The notes: generated by a model not told the origin, from the sequence alone. DNA of 40,040 nucleotides from Bacilli bacterium (GCA_022801735.1 JAAWSW010000003.1:1-40040); one strand, 5' to 3'; shown: positions 6,422 through 15,310, counted from the first letter of the stretch. Numbers and translations: made by a program.

Positions 6422-7663
6422 TTACTCACCAAAAAAGTATCCAAATACTTTACCAAGCATTGTATCGCTTGATGCATTTATAAAATGTTTATTAGTAGAT
6501 GATAATGTCTCCATATCACTTTTACTAAGCATTGTATAATCTTGTCCTTTTAACTTAAGTGTACTAATAAAATAAATTATATTACCAAGTGCAGTACTAT
6601 ATTTATTATTACGTACACCAATTAATTTAATCTTCCCTACACTAGCATTATTACCAAATACACTAGCAAGTGCATATTCAAACCCTAGAGCATTACTTAC
6701 TCCACCAGTTACTATTATATACTGAATAGGCCTATTTGTTAAGAGGTTTATTTCATTTTTTGCAAGAGATAAGATTTCTTCTACCCTTGACATAACCACT
6801 TCTGAAACCTCTAATTGATTAATTTTTATTTTCTTTCCATCTAAATTTACTGTTTCATATATATCACTTACATTAGCACTTCGTTTATGTGCAAAAGCAA
6901 ATTTTTCTTTTATTTTCTTTGCCTCTAATGCATCTACCTTATACATATAAACAATATCATTATCAATGTCTTTACCACCCATACCAACTATCTTTGTTTG
7001 AGCAGGTATTCCTTTATTATAAAGATTAACAGTAGTAACCTCACTACCTACATTAATAACTACACCAATACTGTCATTAATTTCTTTAGTTTGAAAAGAA
7101 CTAATATCCCCTATACTACCTAAAGAGATATCGGCAATTTCCACGCCTAAGCTTTCCAAAATACTAGCAACTGAATATACATTTTTCTTAGGCACACTTG
7201 TCATCATTGCACGTGCCATTAATTTAGATCCAGGAAAATCTTTAGGATCCTTCATAATAGTTTTATCATTGATTTTAAAATCAATTGGCACTGTACAAAC
7301 AAATTCTTTATCCTCTTTTAAATTATGTACAATTCCATCCTTAAAGGCACGATTCATATCTCTTGCAGAAATAGTTTCACCTTCAACATCAGATATACCT
7401 TTAATTATTTTATACTCAGCAAAATAACTAGGTACAGAAGCAATTACTTTATTAATTTTAATTCCAAGCATTTCCTCTACCTCATTAAATGCTTTAGCAA
7501 TAGATTCTCTTGCTAAATTAGGATCAACAATCAAACCTTTTTTTATACCTAAAGCTGGAGTAGCGGTTGCCGCTAGCAAATTTAAATGATTTTTATGCAA
7601 TTCACAAACAACTAGTTTAATAGTATCGCTGCCGATATCAATGCTAGTGTACACATGCTCCAT
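6422..7663 (-). CDS. ftsA: Cell division protein FtsA
   Basis: Actin-like ATPase that tethers FtsZ to the membrane. The 413-residue protein has the phosphate-1 motif IDIGSDTIKLVV at residues 9-20, an SHS2/1C subdomain near 85-160, the phosphate-2 segment GVVINVGSEVTTV near 205-217, and the adenosine motif YIIVTGGVSNALG near 313-325. The last dozen residues (MLGKVFGYFFGE) form the amphipathic membrane-targeting helix. It starts at ATG 7663 behind GGAGATGATGGT, a weak SD. It heads a two-gene ftsA-ftsZ operon with its own promoter, separated from divIB by a terminator. Confidence 0.97.
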   Translation of the reverse strand: MEHVYTSIDIGSDTIKLVVCELHKNHLNLLAATATPALGIKKGLIVDPNLARESIAKAFNEVEEMLGIKINKVIASVPSYFAEYKIIKGISDVEGETISARDMNRAFKDGIVHNLKEDKEFVCTVPIDFKINDKTIMKDPKDFPGSKLMARAMMTSVPKKNVYSVASILESLGVEIADISLGSIGDISSFQTKEINDSIGVVINVGSEVTTVNLYNKGIPAQTKIVGMGGKDIDNDIVYMYKVDALEAKKIKEKFAFAHKRSANVSDIYETVNLDGKKIKINQLEVSEVVMSRVEEILSLAKNEINLLTNRPIQYIIVTGGVSNALGFEYALASVFGNNASVGKIKLIGVRNNKYSTALGNIIYFISTLKLKGQDYTMLSKSDMETLSSTNKHFINASSDTMLGKVFGYFFGE

Positions 7664-7690
7664 ACCATCATCTCCTACAGTATTAATACA

Positions 7691-7719
7691 ATTATACTAT
7701 ATTTTTTTTAAAATGCAAA
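7691..7719 (-). promoter_or_regulatory. Promoter of ftsA-ftsZ
   Basis: Minus-strand -10 TATAAT (7691-7696) and -35 TTTGCA (7714-7719, four of six) at 17-base spacing, between the divIB terminator and the ftsA start. Confidence 0.65.
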
Positions 7720-7728
7720 GTAAATGCC

Positions 7729-7750
7729 AAAAAAAATTGGGATATCCCAA
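7729..7750 (-). terminator. Intrinsic terminator after divIB
   Basis: The palindrome TTGGGATATCCCAA (7737-7750) is followed on the minus strand by eight T (7729-7736). It ends the murG-murB-divIB unit before the ftsAZ promoter. Confidence 0.82.
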
Positions 7751-7755
7751 TAATT

Positions 7756-8430
7756 TTATTCAAATACTTTAAAGTATTCTCCAGAATCTAAATACAAGAT
7801 TCCTTTTTTATTATTAAACTCTTTTATAATCTCTACATAATGATTAATTTTATTAAATTTATTTAAAGTTAAATAAACATAATTCCCATCACTCATAGTA
7901 ATCAAAAATCTTTCTTCGTCCACCTCGTTAGGGTCATATTTAATCTCCGAAATACGTTTAACAATTTCATAATCTATATATTCCATTTCCTTAATAAAAC
8001 TAGTATAAACTTTATTTGGTACATAATTGACTAAAGTTGGAACTGAAAAATTACTTTCAGTTTCTGTGCCATCTTTCAAAATAGTTTTTTTATTAGGTAC
8101 ATAATAAAATAAAGGTAAATTTTCTTCAATTTCAATAGTTATATTAGTAAGAAACTTTTTATGTACTTTCGCCTTCTTTATATATGGATCTTTTTCTAAT
8201 CTATTTTCAATTAAACCAGATAAATTCTGCATGCTTCTAGGATAATCAGAAAGTCCAGCAAGTTTAATCACCTGCCATTCACTATATAAAGTATTCCCCT
8301 TAACTACAATAGATTTAATTTTTAAATCATAAATACATATTAAAATGAGCGCTAAAGCAACAATCCCAAGGAATAATAAAAATATATTTTTTCCTTTTAT
8401 TTTTCTTTTCTTTACCTTTTTCTTAGCCAT
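7756..8430 (-). CDS. divIB: Cell division protein DivIB/FtsQ
   Basis: Bitopic division protein that links the Z ring to septal wall synthesis. The 224-residue protein has a very basic cytoplasmic start (MAKKKVKKRKIKGKN), one membrane helix near residues 15-33, then a POTRA domain beginning at about residue 36 (IKSIVVKGNTLYSEWQV) with the typical RLEKDPYIKKAKVHKKF and TITIEIEE-like pattern (here NITIEIEENLPL). The beta domain continues to FEKIK-like segments near the C-terminus. It lies 14 bases after murB in the same operon, the usual place for divIB. Length is slightly shorter than in Bacillus. Confidence 0.92.
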   Translation of the reverse strand: MAKKKVKKRKIKGKNIFLLFLGIVALALILICIYDLKIKSIVVKGNTLYSEWQVIKLAGLSDYPRSMQNLSGLIENRLEKDPYIKKAKVHKKFLTNITIEIEENLPLFYYVPNKKTILKDGTETESNFSVPTLVNYVPNKVYTSFIKEMEYIDYEIVKRISEIKYDPNEVDEERFLITMSDGNYVYLTLNKFNKINHYVEIIKEFNNKKGILYLDSGEYFKVFE

Positions 8431-8444
8431 AAATATTTCACCTT

Positions 8445-9314
8445 TTATTCAATAATTTCTTGTTCAACTAGTAGTTCTATATTATATTTTTCTAATACTT
8501 CATCTTTAATATTATTAATTAAACTAATAACCTCTTTTCCACTTGCGCCACCAACATTAATGATAAAATTAGCATGCTTATCACTCACCATAGCATCACC
8601 AATCTTCGTACCTTTAAATCCCAAACTTTCAATTAAAGCACCAGCAAATTCGCCTTCAGGATTTCTAAAAACCGAACCTGCTGAAGGATATTCAAGTGGT
8701 TGTGATATTAGTCTTTTTTGTTTTCGAAGATTCATTAAATTAAATATTTTTTCTTTATCAGCAAAAGATAACTTCAAAACAGCACCAATACAAATATAAT
8801 CTTCATGTTTAAAAATACTATCACGATAACCAAAATGCAAATCATCTAATTTGATTTTTTTAACTTCATAATTATCGTCAATAATTATAACCTCACAAAC
8901 AACACAGTCCATACTAGAACCATATGCACCTGCATTCATGTAAATAGCCCCACCAATAGTTCCAGGAATACCAGAAGCAAACTCTAAGCCACTTAGTCCC
9001 AAACTAGCACATTTCATCGATAACTTCATTAAATTATATCCCGCACCTACAGAAACATATTCATCATGAATTTCCAAATTATTAAGTTCATCAAGTTTTA
9101 TAATTACCCCATCATAATCATTCACAAAAATCAAATTAGAACCATTACCAATAACCTTATACTTAATATTAGCATCATTCAAATATTTTAACAATTGCTG
9201 TAAATCAATCACACTTTTAGGATAAACTACTTTACTAAGTTTACCAGATAATTTATAAGTTGTGTAGTCTTTTATTAAAACATTTTCTAAAACCCTACCA
9301 AAATTATCTATCAT
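8445..9314 (-). CDS. murB: UDP-N-acetylenolpyruvoylglucosamine reductase
   Basis: FAD enzyme that reduces UDP-GlcNAc-enolpyruvate to UDP-MurNAc with NADPH, an early cytoplasmic step of peptidoglycan synthesis. In 289 residues the FAD-binding motifs are clear: YKVIGNGSNLIF near residues 52-63, GLEFASGIPGTIGGAIYMNA near 108-127 followed by GAYG, and YRDSIFK near 160. The catalytic serine motif PSAGSVFRNP is near 220 and the C-terminal HANFIIN segment is present. The presence of the YRDS loop fits a type I or IIa enzyme; I did not assign the type firmly. It overlaps murG by four bases, so the two are translationally coupled. Confidence 0.97.
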   Translation of the reverse strand: MIDNFGRVLENVLIKDYTTYKLSGKLSKVVYPKSVIDLQQLLKYLNDANIKYKVIGNGSNLIFVNDYDGVIIKLDELNNLEIHDEYVSVGAGYNLMKLSMKCASLGLSGLEFASGIPGTIGGAIYMNAGAYGSSMDCVVCEVIIIDDNYEVKKIKLDDLHFGYRDSIFKHEDYICIGAVLKLSFADKEKIFNLMNLRKQKRLISQPLEYPSAGSVFRNPEGEFAGALIESLGFKGTKIGDAMVSDKHANFIINVGGASGKEVISLINNIKDEVLEKYNIELLVEQEIIE

Positions 9315-10387
9315 TTTACTAACTCTTTTAACTCATCATAAATTATAGACGCACTATCATCTACCTTTAACTTTTTCAAATTATTTTTAATCACTCTAAG
9401 TTTAACACTATCATCGATAACAGAATCAATAGTTTTAATCAAAGTGTCAGAAGATAAATTCTTCTCCTCAATCATTAATGCTGCATCATTATCAATCAAA
9501 TCTAAAGCATTAATATATTGATGATTATTTGCAACATAAGGTGATGGAATTAAAATTGAAGGAACCTCAAGTGAAATAATCTCACTCAAAGTAGAAGCCC
9601 CTGCCCTTGTAATCATTAAATCAGTTCTCTTAATAACCCTAGATAAGCCTTCGTAAAAAGGTATCACTTTTACATTATTTGGAAAATCCTTGTCTTTAAC
9701 CTGTTCATAAATAGATTTACCAGTCACATATAAAACCTCATAATTTTTATTTTTAAATTTATCCATACTATCAAGCATTACTTTATTAACTGATGCAGAG
9801 CCCAAAGAACCACATGCTACTAAAATAAGTTTTTTATTAGAAGAAAGTCCAAGTTCAGTTTTTGTTACAGCCTTAGCCTTAAGTGCCATTTCACCACATG
9901 GATTACCAGTAAGAGTGACTTTCTCCTTAGGCAAGTATTCCATTGAAGAAGCAAAAGAAACACCAATTTTATCAGTATATTTGGCTAAATATTTATTAGC
10001 CTTTCCAGGAATACTATTTTGTTCATGAATAAAAGTTTTATACCCTAACTTTTTCGCACTAACAATAACAGGCACTGTTACATACCCACCAACACCAATT
10101 ACTATATCTGGATTAAATTCCTTAATCATCTTTTTACAATCGCTAAAACCTTTAAAAACACATTTTAAAGTTTTAAAATTCTTAAATAAATTTTTCTTAT
10201 TAAAACCATACATCTCTATAGACTTAAAAGGAATACCTCTTTCAGGAACAATATCCTTTTCCATCCTATTATGAGTTCCAATATATAAAAACTCACTATT
10301 AGGTTCTTTTTCTTTTATTTTGTCAATAATTGCCAAAGCAGGATATATATGCCCGCCTGTTCCTCCAGCACTTACAACTACTCTCAT
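9311..10387 (-). CDS. murG: UDP-GlcNAc:lipid I GlcNAc transferase MurG
   Basis: GT28 glycosyltransferase that turns lipid I into lipid II at the inner face of the membrane. The 358-residue protein has the glycine-rich loop SAGGTGGHIYPALAI at residues 6-20, a second G-loop GVGGYVTVP near 98-106, the C-domain G-loop GSLGSASVNKVM near 193-204, and the donor-binding TRAGASTLSEIISLEVPSIL region near 260-279, followed by NHQYINA. Length is typical. The ATG at 10387 follows AAGGA at nine bases. First gene of the murG-murB-divIB unit. Confidence 0.97.
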   Translation of the reverse strand: MRVVVSAGGTGGHIYPALAIIDKIKEKEPNSEFLYIGTHNRMEKDIVPERGIPFKSIEMYGFNKKNLFKNFKTLKCVFKGFSDCKKMIKEFNPDIVIGVGGYVTVPVIVSAKKLGYKTFIHEQNSIPGKANKYLAKYTDKIGVSFASSMEYLPKEKVTLTGNPCGEMALKAKAVTKTELGLSSNKKLILVACGSLGSASVNKVMLDSMDKFKNKNYEVLYVTGKSIYEQVKDKDFPNNVKVIPFYEGLSRVIKRTDLMITRAGASTLSEIISLEVPSILIPSPYVANNHQYINALDLIDNDAALMIEEKNLSSDTLIKTIDSVIDDSVKLRVIKNNLKKLKVDDSASIIYDELKELVK

Positions 10388-10407
10388 GTGACCACATCCT
10401 TAAAAAT

Positions 10408-10416
10408 ATTATATCA
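10408..10416 (-). promoter_or_regulatory. Extended -10 promoter candidate for murG-murB-divIB
   Basis: TGATATAAT on the minus strand gives a TGN extension plus a perfect TATAAT. I see no good -35. Confidence 0.5.
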
Positions 10417-10465
10417 TAATTATATTCAAAAAAAAGCGAAAATAGAAACGAAGTGTAAAGCAAAA

Positions 10466-12400
10466 CTATATATTATCATTAGTAATCATTGACACTAAAT
10501 TACCACCATTAAATCTCCTATGAGTAAATAACATAGTTAAATACACAAGCAATAATAAAATAATAAAACTAAAAATGAGTTCCTTAAACGGATATATAAT
10601 TTCTATAGTAAGAATTCTATTTAAACTCTCACACAAAATATAATTAATAAAAAACACAAAAGGTAAAGCTAAAATAAAACCTTTAATCACAATATATAAA
10701 CTTTCATAAAATAACATTTCCCTAAGTTTACACTGTCTTAAACCAACACTTTTTAAAGTCGCAAATTCCTGTATACGTAAATTAGTACTAGCCCAAATAG
10801 TATTAATAATAGAACTAACACCAATTAATAAAACTAAAACAGTAATACCATACAAAATAATTTTAATTGCTACAATAATATTATTAGTAAGTAACGTAGC
10901 CTTTCTAACATCAACATAAGAAATATCACTTATATTATTATCCTTAGAAAATTTATTTAAACTTTCTTCTAAATCCTTACTGCCATTCATAAATAAATTT
11001 AAAGAAGTATTTTTACAATAATTCTTTATATTTTTAGTTACCAAAACCACATTATCTCTTGTCAAATAATTAGAAATACCAAATGGTACTTTATCCCTAG
11101 TAATAAATCCCTCTTCCCTATCATTAATAATTAACTTAATAGAATCCTTTAAATAAAGTTTATCAAGTTTTACTAACTTATCGCCTTCATTATAAACTTC
11201 TTTAACTCTATTAATAACATAATCATCATCACCACTAACAACATACAAATTATTATTTTTATATTTCCTATCTAAATAACTATCAGGTGCCACCGAAACA
11301 GTTTCTAGACAAGACTCAAATAAATTATATTTATCACTGTTAGCCTTGGCATATAATTTTAACTTTTTCTTCACCAAATCATCACTATTTTCCAAAATAA
11401 CTTCAGCATCATACTCAGGCAAATTATTAAAACTATTCATACTTTTAATTCCATAACTTAAATACATACTAAAAGTTGTATAAATAATTATACTAATAAA
11501 AATACATAAAATAATAGGTCTATACTTTTTCCTACACCTTTTATAATTATAAAAAGCAAGCCTTTTAGTAATACTAATTTTTTTAAATAACTTAGGCTCC
11601 TTTTTAAACTTATAATCATTATTACTTCTAATACTATCAATAATTGGTATTTTACTTGCCAATATAGCAGGTAAAAAAGCCGATAATAACACCACCACTA
11701 TTACAAAAATAAAAGGAACTAAAACAAACAACGGATAAATAGAAAGTTTCAAATCAGATGTAAATAACAAAGAAAGCAAATCATTAATAACCCTAAGTAC
11801 AATAAACATCAAATTTACACTAATAACAAATCCCAGTAAAAGACCAATTAATAAAATAATAACGCTTTCAAAAATAACCATATTTCTTATTTTCCTCTTA
11901 GTCATCCCTAACGCTTTCAATAAACTAAATTGCCGTCTTCTTTCCATCACCGAAATAGAAAATGAATTATAAATAATAATCATTACACCAACACTTAAAA
12001 TAGTTAAAATAATAAAAATCAAACTAATAAACGTATCCAAAACATTTTCATTTTTACTAACACCATATAAAGATAACAACGGCTCATTATACACAATCTC
12101 CTTACAATTACCATTACATATTTCGTCTGTATAATCATAAGTTTTTCTTATATCATCATAAGTAATATAAAATTTACCCGAAGAAGATACAACTTTCTTA
12201 ACATGACTCTTTGGAATATTATCAGATTTTAAACTAACATGATAACTCCCATTATTTTTTATTACATCACTAATCATATAATCCCTAATACTAGAAAAAA
12301 ATAACCCAATACACATAAATAAAATAGATGCCAAAGTAACACTACAAATAGTAATAAAAGTTCTTTTTTTATTTCTAATTAAAAATCTAATTGTCAGCAC
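10466..12400 (-). CDS. ABC transporter permease, FtsX/MacB type
   Basis: A 644-residue membrane subunit made of two FtsX-like halves. The first has a membrane helix at about residues 12-34, an extracytoplasmic loop, then three helices around 127-250, with the coupling segment VMERRRQFSLLKALGMTKRK near 152-171. The second half repeats the plan: a helix near 300-315, an extracytoplasmic domain, then helices from about 505 to the end, with LRIQEFATLKSVGLRQCKL. The two EFxxLKxxGxxxxxL coupling motifs are characteristic. Such permeases, with a LolD-like ATPase, export or sense peptides and antibiotics (the BceAB, YxdLM or MacB group). The substrate cannot be told here, and I see no two-component system beside it. 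The start overlaps the ATPase gene by 14 bases. Confidence 0.9.
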   Translation of the reverse strand: MLTIRFLIRNKKRTFITICSVTLASILFMCIGLFFSSIRDYMISDVIKNNGSYHVSLKSDNIPKSHVKKVVSSSGKFYITYDDIRKTYDYTDEICNGNCKEIVYNEPLLSLYGVSKNENVLDTFISLIFIILTILSVGVMIIIYNSFSISVMERRRQFSLLKALGMTKRKIRNMVIFESVIILLIGLLLGFVISVNLMFIVLRVINDLLSLLFTSDLKLSIYPLFVLVPFIFVIVVVLLSAFLPAILASKIPIIDSIRSNNDYKFKKEPKLFKKISITKRLAFYNYKRCRKKYRPIILCIFISIIIYTTFSMYLSYGIKSMNSFNNLPEYDAEVILENSDDLVKKKLKLYAKANSDKYNLFESCLETVSVAPDSYLDRKYKNNNLYVVSGDDDYVINRVKEVYNEGDKLVKLDKLYLKDSIKLIINDREEGFITRDKVPFGISNYLTRDNVVLVTKNIKNYCKNTSLNLFMNGSKDLEESLNKFSKDNNISDISYVDVRKATLLTNNIIVAIKIILYGITVLVLLIGVSSIINTIWASTNLRIQEFATLKSVGLRQCKLREMLFYESLYIVIKGFILALPFVFFINYILCESLNRILTIEIIYPFKELIFSFIILLLLVYLTMLFTHRRFNGGNLVSMITNDNI

Positions 12401-13073
12401 TCATCTCATCTCCAACTATTTTACCATCATTAATTGTAATCACCCTGTCTGCCATATTAGCAATCTTCGAATCATGAGTAACCATAACAATAGTTTGACC
12501 ATACTGCCTATTATAATATTTCAGCATATTAATAATTTTTTTACTATTCTTACTATCCAAATTACCCGTAGGCTCATCTGCCAAAATAATTTTAGGGTGG
12601 TTTATAATTGCCCTCCCAATTGCTACCCTTTGTTGCTGACCCCCAGATAATTCATTAGGTAAATGATTTAATCGTTTTCCTAAATCAAGTGTTTTAATAA
12701 CCTCATCAAAATATTCTTCATCAACCATAATCCCCTCTAAGGACACTGGTAAAATAATATTTTCTCTTACATCAAGTACAGGAATCAAATTATAAAATTG
12801 ATAAATAAACCCAATGTTTGAACGTCTAAAACTAGTAAGTTTATCATCCTTCATTTCATAAATATTAACACCATCGATACATACACTACCACTAGTTGGA
12901 ATATCTACACCACCCAAAAGATGTAATAAAGTACTTTTACCACTACCACTTTTTCCGGTAATTGCAACAAACTCACCTTTATTGATTACTAAATCTACAT
13001 TCTTAACAGCATAAACCTTATTATCATTATTTCCGTAAATTTTTACTAAATTACTTGCTCTTAAAATTTCCAT
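12387..13073 (-). CDS. ABC transporter ATP-binding protein, LolD/MacB type
   Basis: Cytoplasmic ATPase of 228 residues that drives the permease encoded next. Motifs in order: Walker A GKSGSGKSTLLHLLGG near residues 39-54, Q-loop YQFYNLIPVLDVRENI near 90-105, the signature LSGGQQQRVAIGRAI near 142-156, Walker B IILADEPTGNLDSK near 161-174, and the switch histidine in VMVTHDSKIA near 197-206. The family is the one that pairs with FtsX-like permeases. SD GGAGGATGATAAA before ATG 13073. It follows the nuclease gene by only 14 bases with no terminator, so it is probably cotranscribed with it. Confidence 0.95.
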   Translation of the reverse strand: MEILRASNLVKIYGNNDNKVYAVKNVDLVINKGEFVAITGKSGSGKSTLLHLLGGVDIPTSGSVCIDGVNIYEMKDDKLTSFRRSNIGFIYQFYNLIPVLDVRENIILPVSLEGIMVDEEYFDEVIKTLDLGKRLNHLPNELSGGQQQRVAIGRAIINHPKIILADEPTGNLDSKNSKKIINMLKYYNRQYGQTIVMVTHDSKIANMADRVITINDGKIVGDEMSADN

Positions 13074-13087
13074 TTTATCATCCTCCT

Positions 13088-13978
13088 CTAATTGTTTATA
13101 AGCTCATAAGTAGTAACAAAAACACCATCAGGTTTAATATATTTAAATACATAACCATCATTTTCTAAACACATTATAATTCCAATAGTTTTATTATTAA
13201 ATGACTCTTTTATATGATTATCTACATATCCCATATACTTCATAACTTGTCCTATATGTTCTGCCTTAAATTCAATCGCTTTAATTTCAACTACTACAAA
13301 ACAGTTAAACTTATAATTAAAAAGCAAAAAATCTATTGAATGCTTATTTTCACCTATTTGTATTTTTACTTCATGCCCTACATAAGTAAAACCAATACCT
13401 AATTGTTTTAAAAAGTTATCCATATCTTCCATTATAGAATTATGTACAAATAACTCAGTTACCTTATCTGGTACTTTTTTGGTATTTATAATAACTGGGT
13501 CTTTTATTAAAGTATTTACTTTAGGCTCACTTAGTTCTTCCTTATAACCAATTCTTTCATATTCGTTTGCTTTTATTCTTTTTCTAAGTTCACGTACAGA
13601 AAGGCTTTGATTTTTAGTTATATAAATATAATAATTGGCTTCTTTTATATCATCTATATAAATAATTTCTAACACTTGACTCCAATTTAAATGATACAAA
13701 TGGTCCGACAATGTCGGACTTTTTAAATATAATTGCCTCATTCCCTTTAAACTAGTAATGTTATATCCCTTCCCAAGTTCTCTAGTTAACCTTTCAGAAT
13801 AATCTTTAATCAGTTTATTTCCATACTTTGCCCTTTCTTCTCCGCCTTGCGCGTCTACTAACAATCTACCGACTTCATAATAACTATTCAAATCACTTCT
13901 ATTTTTAGAATAGTCTTTAGCCTTTTTATATACTTCGTTTCTAATTAATGTATCTTTTATTTCATCATAATAGTTCAA
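13088..13978 (-). CDS. YhcG-type PD-(D/E)XK nuclease family protein (DUF1016)
   Basis: A 296-residue protein of the YhcG group, predicted nucleases found widely in accessory DNA. The N-terminal DUF1016-N domain spans about residues 10-130 and includes SYYEVGRLLVD, YGNKLIKDYSERLTRELGKG and LNWSQVLEIIYI. The C-terminal domain carries the nuclease core: IDFLLFN, then CFVVVEIKA (the D and ExK of the PD-(D/E)XK fold, near 217 and 231-233), then HIGQVMKYMGYVD. The protein is somewhat shorter than many relatives. The start is a TTG at 13978 with a strong GGAGG seven bases before it. It precedes the ABC genes and has the leader element shared with dinD, which suggests acquired DNA. Confidence 0.9.
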   Translation of the reverse strand: MNYYDEIKDTLIRNEVYKKAKDYSKNRSDLNSYYEVGRLLVDAQGGEERAKYGNKLIKDYSERLTRELGKGYNITSLKGMRQLYLKSPTLSDHLYHLNWSQVLEIIYIDDIKEANYYIYITKNQSLSVRELRKRIKANEYERIGYKEELSEPKVNTLIKDPVIINTKKVPDKVTELFVHNSIMEDMDNFLKQLGIGFTYVGHEVKIQIGENKHSIDFLLFNYKFNCFVVVEIKAIEFKAEHIGQVMKYMGYVDNHIKESFNNKTIGIIMCLENDGYVFKYIKPDGVFVTTYELINN

Positions 13979-14005
13979 TTTATACCTCCTTTCTAATAAT
14001 TATTA

Positions 14006-14046
14006 CCCCTTCATATGTATGGTACTGCGTCGGCCTACCAAATTCC
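14006..14046 (-). repeat. Leader element shared with dinD, copy 2
   Basis: Forty-one bases upstream of the nuclease gene align with 5242-5281 at about 32 positions. In this copy the frame that would read EFGRPTQYHTYEG stops immediately after it and is not the frame of the nuclease. In copy 1 the equivalent frame (EFDRWMQYITYKG) is in phase with dinD. Confidence 0.6.
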
Positions 14047-14125
14047 TTCTTTTTATCCTAAATTTGTAAAATTTCCTTTTTTGCACTTTTTTTATTACAA
14101 ATTTCCCTTTTTAAAACATAAAATA

Positions 14126-14134
14126 TGCTACAAT
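14126..14134 (+). promoter_or_regulatory. Extended -10 promoter candidate for the phospholipase C-like gene
   Basis: TGCTACAAT gives a TGN extension and a five-of-six -10, about 20 bases before the ATG at 14154. The -35 is unclear. Confidence 0.4.
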
Positions 14135-14153
14135 AATACAAGGAGGGATAATT

Positions 14154-14816
14154 ATGCCATCATGGCCCATACACATTGCATTAGCGCATAAACTAAATAA
14201 ACAACTAAAATTAAATGACGATTTCATCTTAGGCAACATTATGCCTGATGTTTTAGATGGATATGTTATAAAACCTTCTAATAAAACCGAAAAAAAACAA
14301 AGTCACTATTATTCAAATAAAAAAATAAATCCTGAAAACTTTGTAAAAGAAAATAAAAATGAATTACATAATCCAATAATATTAGGATATCTAATTCATT
14401 TATTAACAGATAAATTTTATAACGAAGAAACCGCAAAACATTTTATTAATGAAAATAATAATCTTTATGTTGTTTTAAATGACAATACAAAAGCACCTAA
14501 AAATTTAGAAACATTTGGAATGAAACATCAAGACTTAGATAAATATGGAAAAATGCTTGCCCAAAACAACCTATTAGGTAATAAAATCATTCTAAATAAT
14601 AATACCTTCAATAATATAAAACACTTAAAACAATTTAACTATAATACTAGCGATATAGAAAGTACCATTAAAATTATAAATGATTGGATTTATAACAAAA
14701 TAAACATAGCTAATAAAGATTATAAACTATATAGCCAAAAAGAGTTAGATGAAATTTATGAAAATTGTTATCAATATATATTAAATTATCTAAAAAACTT
14801 AAAAGAGACTAAATAA
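14154..14816 (+). CDS. Zinc-dependent phospholipase C-like protein
   Basis: A 220-residue protein whose N-terminus MPSWPIHIALAHKLNKQL, followed by DDFILGNIMPDV and later SHYY and ILGYLIHLLTDKFYNE, matches the all-helical zinc-dependent phospholipase C fold. In that family the metal ligands are scattered His and Asp residues in such W/H, GxxxPD, H and GxxxHxxxD motifs; all are present here. There is no signal peptide, so it is likely cytoplasmic, unlike the secreted clostridial toxins, and the true substrate may be different. The SD is AAGGAGG, eight bases before the ATG. It converges with the next gene and shares a terminator with it. Confidence 0.85.
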   Translation: MPSWPIHIALAHKLNKQLKLNDDFILGNIMPDVLDGYVIKPSNKTEKKQSHYYSNKKINPENFVKENKNELHNPIILGYLIHLLTDKFYNEETAKHFINENNNLYVVLNDNTKAPKNLETFGMKHQDLDKYGKMLAQNNLLGNKIILNNNTFNNIKHLKQFNYNTSDIESTIKIINDWIYNKINIANKDYKLYSQKELDEIYENCYQYILNYLKNLKETK

Positions 14817-14831
14817 TTAACAGTCTCTTTT
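14801..14831. terminator. Bidirectional terminator between converging genes
   Basis: AAAAGAGACT (14801-14810) and AGTCTCTTTT (14822-14831) form a stem with A-runs and T-runs on both sides. It includes the last codons of the two converging genes. Confidence 0.8.
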
Positions 14832-15194
14832 TTCTCTTTCCATTACCAAATTAAGCATATAAATACTATCATCACCAATACCAATTTCTTTATGCTTACA
14901 AATTAATCCCTTTCTTCGGCCTATTACTTTATAACAACCAGAATCTAATCCAGTAACAACAAAATTACCACAACAATTAGTCCTAGTTTCTTTAATCAAA
15001 CGCCTTCCTGAATATATACAAACGTTTACACAAGAAGCCGCTTTTATACATGGATCACAATCATTAATGATTACTGTCCCTACAATCGTAGAATTAGATA
15101 TATTCTCATTTTTAATTAAAAAATTGCTATCATATCTAACTTCTGGGGCATTAGCGCAAAACCTACCTAAAGGCATTGTAATATCATTATCCAT
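14817..15194 (-). CDS. Cysteine-rich small protein with a carboxypeptidase-regulatory-like fold
   Basis: A 125-residue protein with 11 cysteines, including NDCDPC, SCVNVC and TNCCGN. The middle part, roughly residues 38-98 (STIVGTVIINDCDPC through VNVCIYSGRRLIKETRTN to GLDSGCYKVIGRRKG), has the strand pattern of a carboxypeptidase regulatory-like beta sandwich, where G-x-V, a V-x-V-x-I strand, a T-x-x-x-G-x-F turn (here TNCCGNFVVTGL) and Y-x-V follow each other. I find no signal peptide or membrane helix. The function is unknown; a structural or coat-type role is only a guess. I prefer ATG 15194, with GGGGGA seven bases upstream, over the TTG six bases earlier. It lies beside tRNA-Lys. Confidence 0.75.
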   Translation of the reverse strand: MDNDITMPLGRFCANAPEVRYDSNFLIKNENISNSTIVGTVIINDCDPCIKAASCVNVCIYSGRRLIKETRTNCCGNFVVTGLDSGCYKVIGRRKGLICKHKEIGIGDDSIYMLNLVMEREKRDC

Positions 15195-15310
15195 ATGCAA
15201 ATCCCCCTTTCAAAATATTATATGAAAACATAAAAATTAATTATGTTTAAATAACTAATCATAAAATAATATATTTTTTTATAAAAAAACATTCTAATTT
15301 ATAAAAAATG

